Source: a virus. Taken from it: a stretch of 23,965 nt of DNA. The notes under the pieces are model-generated. The model ran no database searches and was not told the DNA's origin. It worked only from the letters and a program-made list of their open reading frames with translations. The DNA is taken from positions 1 through 23,965 of the IMG/VR virus record IMGVR_UViG_3300039326_000327; one strand, given 5' to 3'. Position 1 is the stretch's first letter, and each line of letters begins with the position of its first letter. Made by a program: the position numbers and the translations under genes. Positions 5,765-13,264 of this stretch are shown here, in pieces.

Positions 5765-8254
5765 ATGGGCGCCGTGCTGGGAGTTCATCTTCTGCCGTCG
5801 ACGGGCGAGTTCACCTATGACACGGTCGCACACCAAGGCGCGACCTCGGGCGGCGCGCTGGCTGGGCTCAACACGTTCTATGCGCCCGGCGGCTCGAAGA
5901 CCGATTATTCCTATGCGATCGACCAGTTGCAGGCCGCGCACCCGGAATGCACGACGGTCTCGGTCGTCTGCGCATGGTTCGGCAATTCGCTCGACTCCGC
6001 GAACTGCCAAATTTTTCCCTCGACGAATTTCATCGGCGGGTCGTTCCAGCAATGGAACGGCAGCGCCTATGTCGCCGACAGCTGGCGCGTGTCGAGCCTG
6101 ACGCAATCATCGAGCGGGCTTATCGCGATCCCGGCGCTGCCCGGCGGCGGCGCGGTCTACGGCGGCACGCCGTCCGATCCGAGCATCGTGCGCTGCATCC
6201 GAGATTTGAAGGCGCGCGGCTTCAAAGTCATTTTCTATCCGTTCCTCTTGATGACCGCCTCGGGCTATCCCTGGCGCGGGCTCGTCACCTATTCGCCGGA
6301 CGTGAGTTCGGCGGCGACGAGCGCGGTCGCGGCGTTTCTCGGCGCCGCGACGACGTCGCAGTTCACGCCTGATGCGGTCAATCTGACGGTGGCCTATTCG
6401 GGATCGGCGACCGATTACACCTATCGCCGCATGATCCTGCATTACGCATGGCTGTGCACGATCGCCGGCGGGGTCGATTTGTTTCTGCTCGGCTCGGAAC
6501 TGCGCGGGCTGGAGACGATCCGCGGCCCCGCCTGGACACCAGCGGGAACGACGGACGGCTCGGGCTGCGCGGTGTGGGACTATCCGTTCGTCGCCGGGCT
6601 GCAGGCGCTCGCCGCCGACGTGCGCGCGATCTTCGACGGGCAAGGCCTGACCAAGAACCTTTCGACCCTTTCGAATCTCATCGCCTATTCCGCCGATTGG
6701 TCGGATTGGATGGGCTTTCAGCATCCGGGCGCGAACGGCCAGTGGCCGCATCTCGACGCGCTGTGGGCCTCGTCGGATATCGATCTCGTCGGCTTCGACA
6801 ATTACCTGCCTTTGTCGGATTGGACGACGGGAATCGGCGGGCTCGACGCGATCAACTGGCTGAACCCGGCGCCGTCCGGCGCCTGGCCCCCGGCGCCGAC
6901 CGCCATGAGCGGCCTCGGCCTCTCCGGCGCGCCGACGATCTACTCGCTGCCCTATCTCAAGGCCAATATCGAGGGAGGCGAGAAGTTCAATTGGTACTAC
7001 AACGACGGCGACAACGACGCGCGCGGGCTCGATCCCAACGGCTCCGATCTTCTCGTCTCGCTGCCCGAGGGCGATCGCCTGACGCAGGCGCGCAATCCCT
7101 ATTTCGCCAATCAGCAATTGCTCGCCAACAAACAGCTGCGCTGGTGGTGGAACAACACGCACCGGGCGATCTACGACGACGGCGACGGCAATGGCTGGGC
7201 GCCGCACGGGCCGCCGACGGAATGGATCGCGCAATCGAAGTCGCTTTGCTTCATCGAATATGGCTTCCCCGCTTGCGACAAGGCGACCAATCAGCCGAAC
7301 GTCTTCTTCGACCCGAAATCGAGCGGCAGCGCGACCCCTTATTGGTCGATCTGGCAGTCGATTCCCGGCGGCGGATATCTGCCGCAGCGCGACGACACGC
7401 TCGCGAGCCTCGCGCTGCAAGCGGTCTACGAATATTGGAACACGGACGGCCACAACGCGGTCTCCGGCGCCAGCCTGCCGATGGTGCAGTTCGCCTTCTC
7501 CTGCGTCTGGAATTGGGACGCGCGGCCGTTCCCGATCTTCCCCCTGCTCGCCAGCCAATGGGGCGACGCAGGCGACTGGCAGACGGGCGATTGGATCGGC
7601 GGCCGAGGGCCGGCGCTTCCGCCTGTGGCGCCATCGCCGGCGCCGACGCCGGGGCCTTTCGCAAGCTTCCCGACGCTCGCGACGGCAGGCTGGTCGGCGC
7701 ATGTCAGGCCAAGGTTCGGCACGGACATTGCCGATCACGTCTCGGGCCGGTCGAGCCGGCGGCCCCGCTACGCGTCCGCCTATTACGACGTCGAACTGAC
7801 CTATGACCTGCTGCGCTCGGACGAAGCGCATCTCGAGATGCAGGCGATCGCCGGATTTTTCGAGCAAATGTCCGGAGCGGCGACGCCGTTCTGGATCGCG
7901 CCGCCAGGGCTGTCTGACGTCACCGGACAAATCCTCGGCGTCGGCGACGGGACGACGATGTCTTTTGCGCTCGTGCGCTCGTTCGGGACTTACACGGAGC
8001 CGGTCGCGGGAACGTCGGGCGTCGCGGCCGCCTATCTCAACGGCGTCACGCAGCCGGGCTCGAGTTGGTCGATTTCCAGCGGCTACGCGCCAGCGATCGT
8101 CTTTGGCGCCGCCCCCGCCGCCGGCGTCGTCGTCTCGGCCGATTTCGGCGTCTTGTGGCTCTGCCGCTTCGCCGACGACGCACTCGATTTCGAGGAGTTC
8201 ATGGCGATGCTGTTCACACTGACGACGGTGAAACTGACGACGGTGAGGCCGTGA
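5765..8254 (+). CDS. GTA TIM-barrel-like tail protein fused to a DUF2460 (distal tail) domain
   Basis: This is an 829-residue two-part protein. Residues about 1-610 match the GTA TIM-barrel-like glycoside hydrolase domain of GTA megatron proteins: LLGSELRGLETIRG around E245, SDIDLVGFDNYLPLSDW, and CFIEYGFPACDKATNQPNVF around E498. E245 and E498 are plausible acid/base and nucleophile positions. A Pro/Ala linker (PPVAPSPAPTPGP) leads to a DUF2460 domain at about 632-829, beginning FASFPTLATAGWSAHVRPRF. That domain is clearly paralogous to the whole next protein. In the Rhodobacter GTA these functions sit on separate proteins (gp15 and gp12). The likely role is at the distal tail/baseplate, perhaps degrading cell-surface glycan. 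ATG 5765 lies 10 bases after the tape measure stop. Confidence 0.82.
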   Translation: MGAVLGVHLLPSTGEFTYDTVAHQGATSGGALAGLNTFYAPGGSKTDYSYAIDQLQAAHPECTTVSVVCAWFGNSLDSANCQIFPSTNFIGGSFQQWNGSAYVADSWRVSSLTQSSSGLIAIPALPGGGAVYGGTPSDPSIVRCIRDLKARGFKVIFYPFLLMTASGYPWRGLVTYSPDVSSAATSAVAAFLGAATTSQFTPDAVNLTVAYSGSATDYTYRRMILHYAWLCTIAGGVDLFLLGSELRGLETIRGPAWTPAGTTDGSGCAVWDYPFVAGLQALAADVRAIFDGQGLTKNLSTLSNLIAYSADWSDWMGFQHPGANGQWPHLDALWASSDIDLVGFDNYLPLSDWTTGIGGLDAINWLNPAPSGAWPPAPTAMSGLGLSGAPTIYSLPYLKANIEGGEKFNWYYNDGDNDARGLDPNGSDLLVSLPEGDRLTQARNPYFANQQLLANKQLRWWWNNTHRAIYDDGDGNGWAPHGPPTEWIAQSKSLCFIEYGFPACDKATNQPNVFFDPKSSGSATPYWSIWQSIPGGGYLPQRDDTLASLALQAVYEYWNTDGHNAVSGASLPMVQFAFSCVWNWDARPFPIFPLLASQWGDAGDWQTGDWIGGRGPALPPVAPSPAPTPGPFASFPTLATAGWSAHVRPRFGTDIADHVSGRSSRRPRYASAYYDVELTYDLLRSDEAHLEMQAIAGFFEQMSGAATPFWIAPPGLSDVTGQILGVGDGTTMSFALVRSFGTYTEPVAGTSGVAAAYLNGVTQPGSSWSISSGYAPAIVFGAAPAAGVVVSADFGVLWLCRFADDALDFEEFMAMLFTLTTVKLTTVRP

Positions 8255-8868
8255 CGACGCCGCCATCCTTCCCGACGCTGCCCGGCCAGGGCTGGAGCGT
8301 CCACAAGACGCCGAGCTTCGCCACGATCGTCGCCGGCCACGTCTCTGGCCGCGAAGTGCGCGACGCGCTCTATCAAAACCCGATCTGGCGGTTCGAGTTG
8401 AGCTTCGACGGGCTCGCGTCGGATTCGGCTTCCTATCCCGGCCTCGGCGCGCAATCGCTGCAAAGCCTGATGGGGCTGTTCTTGCAATGCCAGGGGCAGT
8501 TCGGGACGTTCCTCTACACGGACCCGACCGACAATTCCGCGACGAGCCAGTCCTTCGCGACGGGCGACGGGTCGACCACGACGTTCACTTTCGCACGCGC
8601 GCTCGGCGGCTTCCTCGAGCCCGTGGGATGGGTGACGAGCGTTTCCCAGGTCACCGTCGCCGGCGTCGCGCAGAGCACGGGCTGGTCGCTGTCGACGCCG
8701 AACAGCCTCGTCTTCGCCACAGCGCCGGCGAGCGGCGCGCTGATCGGCGCATCGTTCGCCTACGCCTTCCAATGCCGCTTCAACGACGACGCGGCGGATT
8801 TCGAGCAGTTCATGCAGAACCTCTGGATCCTGCAAAGCCTCAAATTCCGATCGGTGCGCACGTCATGA
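8251..8868 (+). CDS. DUF2460 distal tail protein
   Basis: This 205-residue protein starts at GTG 8251, which overlaps the preceding stop, with GGTGAGG just upstream. It spans a single DUF2460 domain: FPTLPGQGWSVHKTPSFATI at the N-terminus, then SGREVRDALYQNPIWRFELS, a GDGSTTTFTFARALGGFLEP beta segment, and FNDDAADFEQFMQNLWILQS near the end. In the Rhodobacter GTA the DUF2460 protein is the distal tail protein linking tube and baseplate hub. Here it follows a TIM-barrel protein that ends in a second DUF2460 domain, so the particle may contain two kinds of distal tail subunit. Its stop overlaps the ATG of the DUF2163 gene by four bases. Confidence 0.85.
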   Translation: MTTPPSFPTLPGQGWSVHKTPSFATIVAGHVSGREVRDALYQNPIWRFELSFDGLASDSASYPGLGAQSLQSLMGLFLQCQGQFGTFLYTDPTDNSATSQSFATGDGSTTTFTFARALGGFLEPVGWVTSVSQVTVAGVAQSTGWSLSTPNSLVFATAPASGALIGASFAYAFQCRFNDDAADFEQFMQNLWILQSLKFRSVRTS

Positions 8869-9734
8869 AAACCGCGTCGAGCGCACTCATCGCCTTTCTC
8901 AACGCCGCGCGCGCCAACCCCGACGCGCCGATCGCCTTCGCCGATTGCTTCACGTTCACGCTCGCGACGGGAACGATCCTCACCTATACGAACATCGATC
9001 AGCCGGTCATCTACAACGGCTTCACTTTTCTCGCCGACGGCCCGCTGGTGCAGGGGCTCAAATACAAGGCTTCGGTCGGGCTCGAGGTCGACAAGCAGCA
9101 GATCACGATCGCCGCGCGGCCGACCGACCTCGTCAACGGATCGCCGTTTCTCAACGCGCTGCGCGATGGCGCCTTCGACGGCGCGATCGTGCAACGCGAC
9201 CGCGTGTTCATGAGCGCGCTGGGCCAGACGCCGATCGGCGGCGTGACGCTGTTCCACGGCCGGGTGTCGACGATCGATCAGGTCGGACGCACCAGCGCGA
9301 CGATCACGGTGGCGTCCGACCTCGTCGTGCTCGACTATGACATGCCGAGGAATCTTTATTCGCCGACCTGTCTGCATACGCTCTACGACTCCGGGTGCGG
9401 CGTGGTGCGCGGAACGTACGCCGCCAGCGGAACGGTCGGCGCCGGTTCGACGGCGAGCCTCATCGATTTTTCCGGCGCGCTGGCGAGCCACGCGCAGGGC
9501 TCGATCGTCTTCACCTCCGGCGTCAACGCCAATCTGCGCGCGACGGTGAAGAGCGTCGCCGCCGGCGCCTCGCTATCGCTAATGTATCCCCTGCCCTCGC
9601 CGCCGGCGACCGGCGACGCCTTCACCGTCTACGCCGGCTGCGACCATACGCAGGCGACCTGTTCGTCGCGCTTTTCCAATCTCGCCAACTTCCGCGGCTT
9701 CCCCTTCGTGCCGCCGCCGCAGATCGCCTACTGA
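8865..9734 (+). CDS. DUF2163 / phage BR0599-type baseplate hub protein
   Basis: This 289-residue protein starts at ATG 8865, overlapping the previous stop. The N-terminal half is the DUF2163 domain (FADCFTFTLATGTILTYTNI, then YKASVGLEVDKQQITIAARP). The C-terminal part matches the BR0599-type domain and ends FSNLANFRGFPFVPPPQIAY. Four C-terminal cysteines, C169, C178, C259 and C266, are placed as in the related lambda gpL and GTA hub proteins, which bind an iron-sulfur cluster; cluster binding here is inferred. In GTA-like clusters the next gene is the NlpC/P60 tail peptidase, but here 5.3 kb of toxin and immunity genes intervene. A diverged copy of its last 21 codons occurs at 11806-11868. 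Confidence 0.85.
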   Translation: MKTASSALIAFLNAARANPDAPIAFADCFTFTLATGTILTYTNIDQPVIYNGFTFLADGPLVQGLKYKASVGLEVDKQQITIAARPTDLVNGSPFLNALRDGAFDGAIVQRDRVFMSALGQTPIGGVTLFHGRVSTIDQVGRTSATITVASDLVVLDYDMPRNLYSPTCLHTLYDSGCGVVRGTYAASGTVGAGSTASLIDFSGALASHAQGSIVFTSGVNANLRATVKSVAAGASLSLMYPLPSPPATGDAFTVYAGCDHTQATCSSRFSNLANFRGFPFVPPPQIAY

Positions 9735-9882
9735 GCGGTCGGCAGTTTCCCTCGCGGAGCGCGAAAGAGCGGTCGACGCGCGCAGATACAATGAGCGACG
9801 CCAACGCCCTGCCCTCGACCACGCCTATCGGCGCAAGCGCGGCGCCCTCGCGGTCGATCCATCCAAGAATGCGAGATGTGCG

Positions 9883-11025
9883 ATGCTTTTCGAGCAATTA
9901 CGCAAGCAATGGGACGCGCACGGTTCGCGCGCACCGCTGCATGCTGCGCTGACCTTCGTCGACGACTGGCTGGTCCTTGGCGCCGGGACGAGGCTCGCCT
10001 TGGCGAAGCGCGGCGTTTGCTCGCCGGCAATCGACGACGCCCGCGTCAGCGCGTTGCTTTGCGCCGCCTACCAACGGCCGCTCGAACCCCGCGCGCTCAG
10101 CTATATCGGGCGAGCAATCGTCAAGCACGGCGAAGGCGATACGACGCTCGCCTTGATGCACTTGGCGATGACCGCCCCGTGGCCTCTGACCCAACCGAAG
10201 CAAGCGGCCTACCGGCTATTCATGGCCGACGCCTTGATGAAGGCGGGCATGACCACGCGCGACGTCTGGCATGCGCTCGGTTTCGACTCGGCGCTGATCG
10301 AGCGGATCGAAAAATACTCGCCGGACCAGCCGCGCGTGCCCGCCGGCAACGGCCGCCCCAGCGGTCAATGGACGCGCGACCGAGCCGAAAATGCCACGGC
10401 TCCGGGCCGATCCGCCGGCTCGGGAGCGGGAAACGACAGGCCACCGGAACCGCAATCATCGGCCGGCGGGAAGGCAGGCTCAAGCGGTTCGCATAATTCT
10501 ACCGAAATCTCCGTAACGCTTCACGAGCCATCTCAACCCGATCAGATTCTCAGCGACGCCAATCCTGATTCGATCCAGCCGGGAGAGCAATACGCCCAAA
10601 TCGCGATCGGCAAGGTTCCCTCCAAGGGCGATCCTCGGATCGATGGGACGACCAGCGCGTTGGTGGACATTCTCGCGGCGGTCGACACCGCCATCCCGAG
10701 AGGCGTCGGACCGCTCTACGGGATTGCAGTGCATGTGGCATTTGCGAACGCTGTGCGCGCGGCGAACCTTCCCGGCGTCGGAACTGACAGCGTCGAGCAG
10801 AGCTTCAACCTGAACTACGTGGTCGATTATGGTGTAGACGGCAGCATCAGAACCGACGTCTCGCTCTGGGACGATGCCCACGAAAACGTTATCGCGATTT
10901 ACGACTTGAAGACCGGTGGGGCAAAGCTTTCCAACGCGAGGGCGGAGCAACTGAGGAACGGGGTGACTCTAGAAGAAGGCGCCGACAAGCCGGTCGTCTT
11001 CGAGCTTCGGATTAAGCGCAATTAG
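9883..11025 (+). CDS. Polymorphic toxin-like protein with PD-(D/E)xK-like C-terminus
   Basis: This 380-residue protein starts at the first ATG in a frame that is open but has no start upstream; the ribosome binding site is weak. Residues 1-144 form a helical domain that aligns along its length with the N-terminus of the protein at 11916 and that I do not recognise. Residues 145-164 are the YSPDQPRVPAGNG...SGQWT linker. Residues 165-235 are low-complexity (Ser, Gly, Pro). The C-terminus has H284 (AVHVAF), E305, D325 (RTDVSL) and D341-x-K343 (IYDLKTGG), the pattern of a PD-(D/E)xK nuclease core. Variable tip after a shared N-terminus is the architecture of polymorphic toxins. The 3' end overlaps a convergent gene by 14 bases, probably its immunity gene. 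Nuclease activity and delivery are inferred. Confidence 0.72.
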   Translation: MLFEQLRKQWDAHGSRAPLHAALTFVDDWLVLGAGTRLALAKRGVCSPAIDDARVSALLCAAYQRPLEPRALSYIGRAIVKHGEGDTTLALMHLAMTAPWPLTQPKQAAYRLFMADALMKAGMTTRDVWHALGFDSALIERIEKYSPDQPRVPAGNGRPSGQWTRDRAENATAPGRSAGSGAGNDRPPEPQSSAGGKAGSSGSHNSTEISVTLHEPSQPDQILSDANPDSIQPGEQYAQIAIGKVPSKGDPRIDGTTSALVDILAAVDTAIPRGVGPLYGIAVHVAFANAVRAANLPGVGTDSVEQSFNLNYVVDYGVDGSIRTDVSLWDDAHENVIAIYDLKTGGAKLSNARAEQLRNGVTLEEGADKPVVFELRIKRN

Positions 11026-11716
11026 GTTGAGACGCGGGGCGGCTTTCGCCCTCCGTCACGGTCGAATCCACCCCCTCGAGACAATCGGCGATCGGCGGAA
11101 GGCGAGCTTGTCTCCGCCTAGCGTCGATTATGCGACGAACCGCGGCGCGAAATTGCGCCGTATCATCAAGGAGTGCAAGCAGCGCCGCTGCTTCAGAATG
11201 CAGCTTTACCCGCCGCTCGTCGTCGGCGGGATAACTGAGCATTTCATGAAATCGCTTGCGCGACAGCTCAACTTCATGGTTGAGCCCCGCTGCGACGGCG
11301 GCGCTGAACATATGGATCAACTGCCGATTTGGCACTGCGTTGAGAAATCGGGAGATCGTGGCGATCGAAGCGAATTTTGCTCTCATGGCCAACACTGCTT
11401 CGGCCGCCTGAGCCGCCATCCTTTCGATCAAGGGGCGAAACTGCTCGGAATTCTCGAAGGATATGAAGCCGGCGCGCGCCACTCGATAGCCGACATTAAA
11501 CGCCAATCCGGGCATCTCGTACCACAACCAGCTTGCGCCGACATTCAGATAGGAGCCCCTGGAGAAGCCGCTGGGCTGGAATTCGATCATGATCGCCCAA
11601 TAACGCTGGTCGGAAAGCCAGACGCGCGATTGCCCGCGGCGCACGCATCCGATCGGCGCCAAGGCCGCTTTCGCCGCCGCGGCGATCAAACGGCCATGTT
11701 CGTTCTGCGTCGCCAT
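11012..11716 (-). CDS. DUF4304-like protein, candidate immunity to the 9883 toxin
   Basis: This 234-residue soluble protein is the only convincing minus-strand gene in the window. Its stop (TTA at 11012-11014 on the + strand) lies inside the end of the toxin gene. The N-terminal half, with ALAPIGCVRRGQSRVWLSDQ, IEFQPSGFSRGSYLNVGASW and a WLWYEMPG segment, resembles the DUF4304 fold, which often neighbours toxins. The C-terminal half is helical (MFSAAVAAGLNHEVELSRKR, then ALLALLDDTAQFRAAVRRII) and could be a binding surface. The opposite orientation is unusual for an immunity gene but could allow expression from its own promoter when late phage genes are silent. I found no clear promoter or strong ribosome binding site on its 5' side. 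Confidence 0.6.
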   Translation of the reverse strand: MATQNEHGRLIAAAAKAALAPIGCVRRGQSRVWLSDQRYWAIMIEFQPSGFSRGSYLNVGASWLWYEMPGLAFNVGYRVARAGFISFENSEQFRPLIERMAAQAAEAVLAMRAKFASIATISRFLNAVPNRQLIHMFSAAVAAGLNHEVELSRKRFHEMLSYPADDERRVKLHSEAAALLALLDDTAQFRAAVRRIIDARRRQARLPPIADCLEGVDSTVTEGESRPASQPNCA

Positions 11717-11805
11717 AAGATTTCAGTCCCGTCCCGATCGGCGGGCGACCGTCGAATCAATAGCGCCTTCGGAGCGACGCCTCAACACGGCGGATTCGGT
11801 CGAGA

Positions 11806-11868
11806 TTCAGCAACCTCGCCAACTTCCGGGGCTTCCCCTTCGTGCCGCCGCCGCAGATCGCCCACTGA
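11806..11868 (+). repeat. Displaced copy of the DUF2163 gene 3' end
   Basis: These 21 codons encode FSNLANFRGFPFVPPPQIAH and a stop, matching the last 20 residues of the DUF2163 protein (9672-9734) except for the final residue. By eye 57 of 63 bases agree, and five of the six differences are silent, so the copy derives from a related phage gene and not from a fresh duplication. It ends 47 bases before the second toxin gene, with no intact gene upstream in this frame. It marks the left edge of a second cassette. Confidence 0.85.
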
Positions 11869-11915
11869 CCGGCGCTCGCTGAAAATCTTCGAACGCGCGA
11901 ACGGCGGAGTTCGCC

Positions 11916-13262
11916 ATGATCCCGCATGAGTTGGAGAAGGCCTGGGCGGCGCGCGCTTCGCTCGGGCCGCTCCTCAGCGCGCCGACCTTCGCAGGCGATC
12001 GCCTGATGCTCGGCGCGCAGACCGAGATCGCGGTCGCGGGCCGGCGAAGCGCAGACGGCGAAGCGCGCATGATCGCACTGCTGTCGGCGGCCTACAGCGC
12101 GCCGGTCTCCGATCGCGCGCTCGCCCATCTTCGCCGCGCCCTCGAAAGACAAGCCGAAGGCGACGCGCTGCTGTCTTCGACGCATCTCGCGTTGGCCGGC
12201 TACTGGCCGTTACGAGATCCGCTGGCGGCGGCGAAGCGCGTGTTCTTCAGCGACGGCCTGACGAGATGCGGCGCTGCGCCGGCGATGATCCTCGCCGCGC
12301 TCGATCTCGACCCGCGCCGGCTCGATGGTCTCGAGCGCTTCGACCCCGCCCAGCCGCGCGTGCCCGCGGGCAACGGCGTCGAGAGCGGCCGCTGGACCAG
12401 CGACGGCGGCGCAACCGGCGGGAACGAGGTCGCCGTCGGCGACGAGCCGCGATCGGACGAGGATTCGCTGTTTTCGGAAAACCTTCCGGCGCGTGTCGTC
12501 CAAGGTCTCATACGGCTTGCGGCGCGGAGCAGCGTTCCGTCGATCGTGTTCGACACGTTGTTCGTGCCGTCGGCCGGCAAAAGCGGCGTCACCGAGGGCG
12601 ATGTTCCCGGCCGAACCGGTCTGCAATATTCCTGGGACAAGCCTGCCGGACAGGTCCTCTCTCGCGTCTTCATCGACGGCCACTGGGTCACGCTGACTGG
12701 GGGCCGCGACAACCTCAACCAGTTCTATCGCGACGCCGACGGCAACGTCATCGCGCGCGCCGCCGGCGACGCGCTGGTCGTCGATTTGGGGTCGCTCGAT
12801 CGCGCGCGCGAACGGCTTGCCGAAGGCTCCGGCGGTCAGCCGCCAAGCGACCCCTCGTCGCGCGAACCCAAGCTCTGCCCAGACAAGTCGCGCGAGGATA
12901 TAACCGGTCGTTCGGAAGCCGCACTCGCTTATCAGGAATACGTCAGCGGTCTCCCGCGGGAATTCATCATAGAGTTCAATGGCGTTGAATACGACGGGTG
13001 CGATCAACTCACGGGTCTATTGAAAGAAGGCAAGGGGAACTACGCACACCTATTAACGAAAGACGGCACTTGGCAGGATTGGGCGTCAGATTCCAGAGAT
13101 GATATTCAGAACCAAATAATGCGGCAGTCCAAAGCCGCGGCCCTCAGCGGCCGGCGCGTGGCGTGGTATGTTCAACAGAACCCGGTCGCCAATATTTTCC
13201 GCGAATGGGTGAACGATCTAGGCATTACGAATATTGACGTATATTACGATCCGGGGCCTTAG
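11916..13262 (+). CDS. Polymorphic toxin with Tox-REase-5-like C-terminus
   Basis: This 448-residue protein has GGAG at 11906-11909 supporting the ATG. Residues 1-141 are homologous to the N-terminus of the 9883 protein (shared pattern LLSAAYSAPVSDRALAHLRR, HLALAGYWPLRDP). The linker FDPAQPRVPAGNG...SGRWT spans 142-161. A middle region of about 165-335 includes LQYSWDKPAGQVLSRVFIDG and is unrecognised. The C-terminus from Y339 (YQEYVSGLPREF, GVEYDGCD, LLKEGKGNYAHLL, QIMRQSKAAA, ITNIDVYYDP) fits the Tox-REase-5 family of PD-(D/E)xK nucleases, with D in YDG and the E-x-K of EGK as the expected catalytic residues. Pseudomonas TseT, a type VI effector, has this domain with an Imm52 partner. The two genes downstream are Imm52-like, which strengthens the call. 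The first of them begins two bases after this stop. Confidence 0.82.
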   Translation: MIPHELEKAWAARASLGPLLSAPTFAGDRLMLGAQTEIAVAGRRSADGEARMIALLSAAYSAPVSDRALAHLRRALERQAEGDALLSSTHLALAGYWPLRDPLAAAKRVFFSDGLTRCGAAPAMILAALDLDPRRLDGLERFDPAQPRVPAGNGVESGRWTSDGGATGGNEVAVGDEPRSDEDSLFSENLPARVVQGLIRLAARSSVPSIVFDTLFVPSAGKSGVTEGDVPGRTGLQYSWDKPAGQVLSRVFIDGHWVTLTGGRDNLNQFYRDADGNVIARAAGDALVVDLGSLDRARERLAEGSGGQPPSDPSSREPKLCPDKSREDITGRSEAALAYQEYVSGLPREFIIEFNGVEYDGCDQLTGLLKEGKGNYAHLLTKDGTWQDWASDSRDDIQNQIMRQSKAAALSGRRVAWYVQQNPVANIFREWVNDLGITNIDVYYDPGP

Positions 13263-13264
13263 CT

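Noticed and set aside
6107-8266. 719-codon open frame on the minus strand opposite the TIM-barrel gene
   Set aside because: Same shadow effect; the + strand carries recognisable GTA TIM-barrel and DUF2460 motifs throughout.
9735-9882. Open frame continuous with the first toxin upstream of its ATG, a possible longer N-terminus
   Set aside because: No start codon occurs in this stretch, and the homologous second toxin begins at the equivalent position; it may be a remnant of older sequence.
11027-11929. 300-codon + strand frame opposite the DUF4304-like gene
   Set aside because: The minus strand reads as a normal protein with DUF4304-like pattern, while this frame is Arg-rich and crosses the displaced hub-gene end in the wrong frame.
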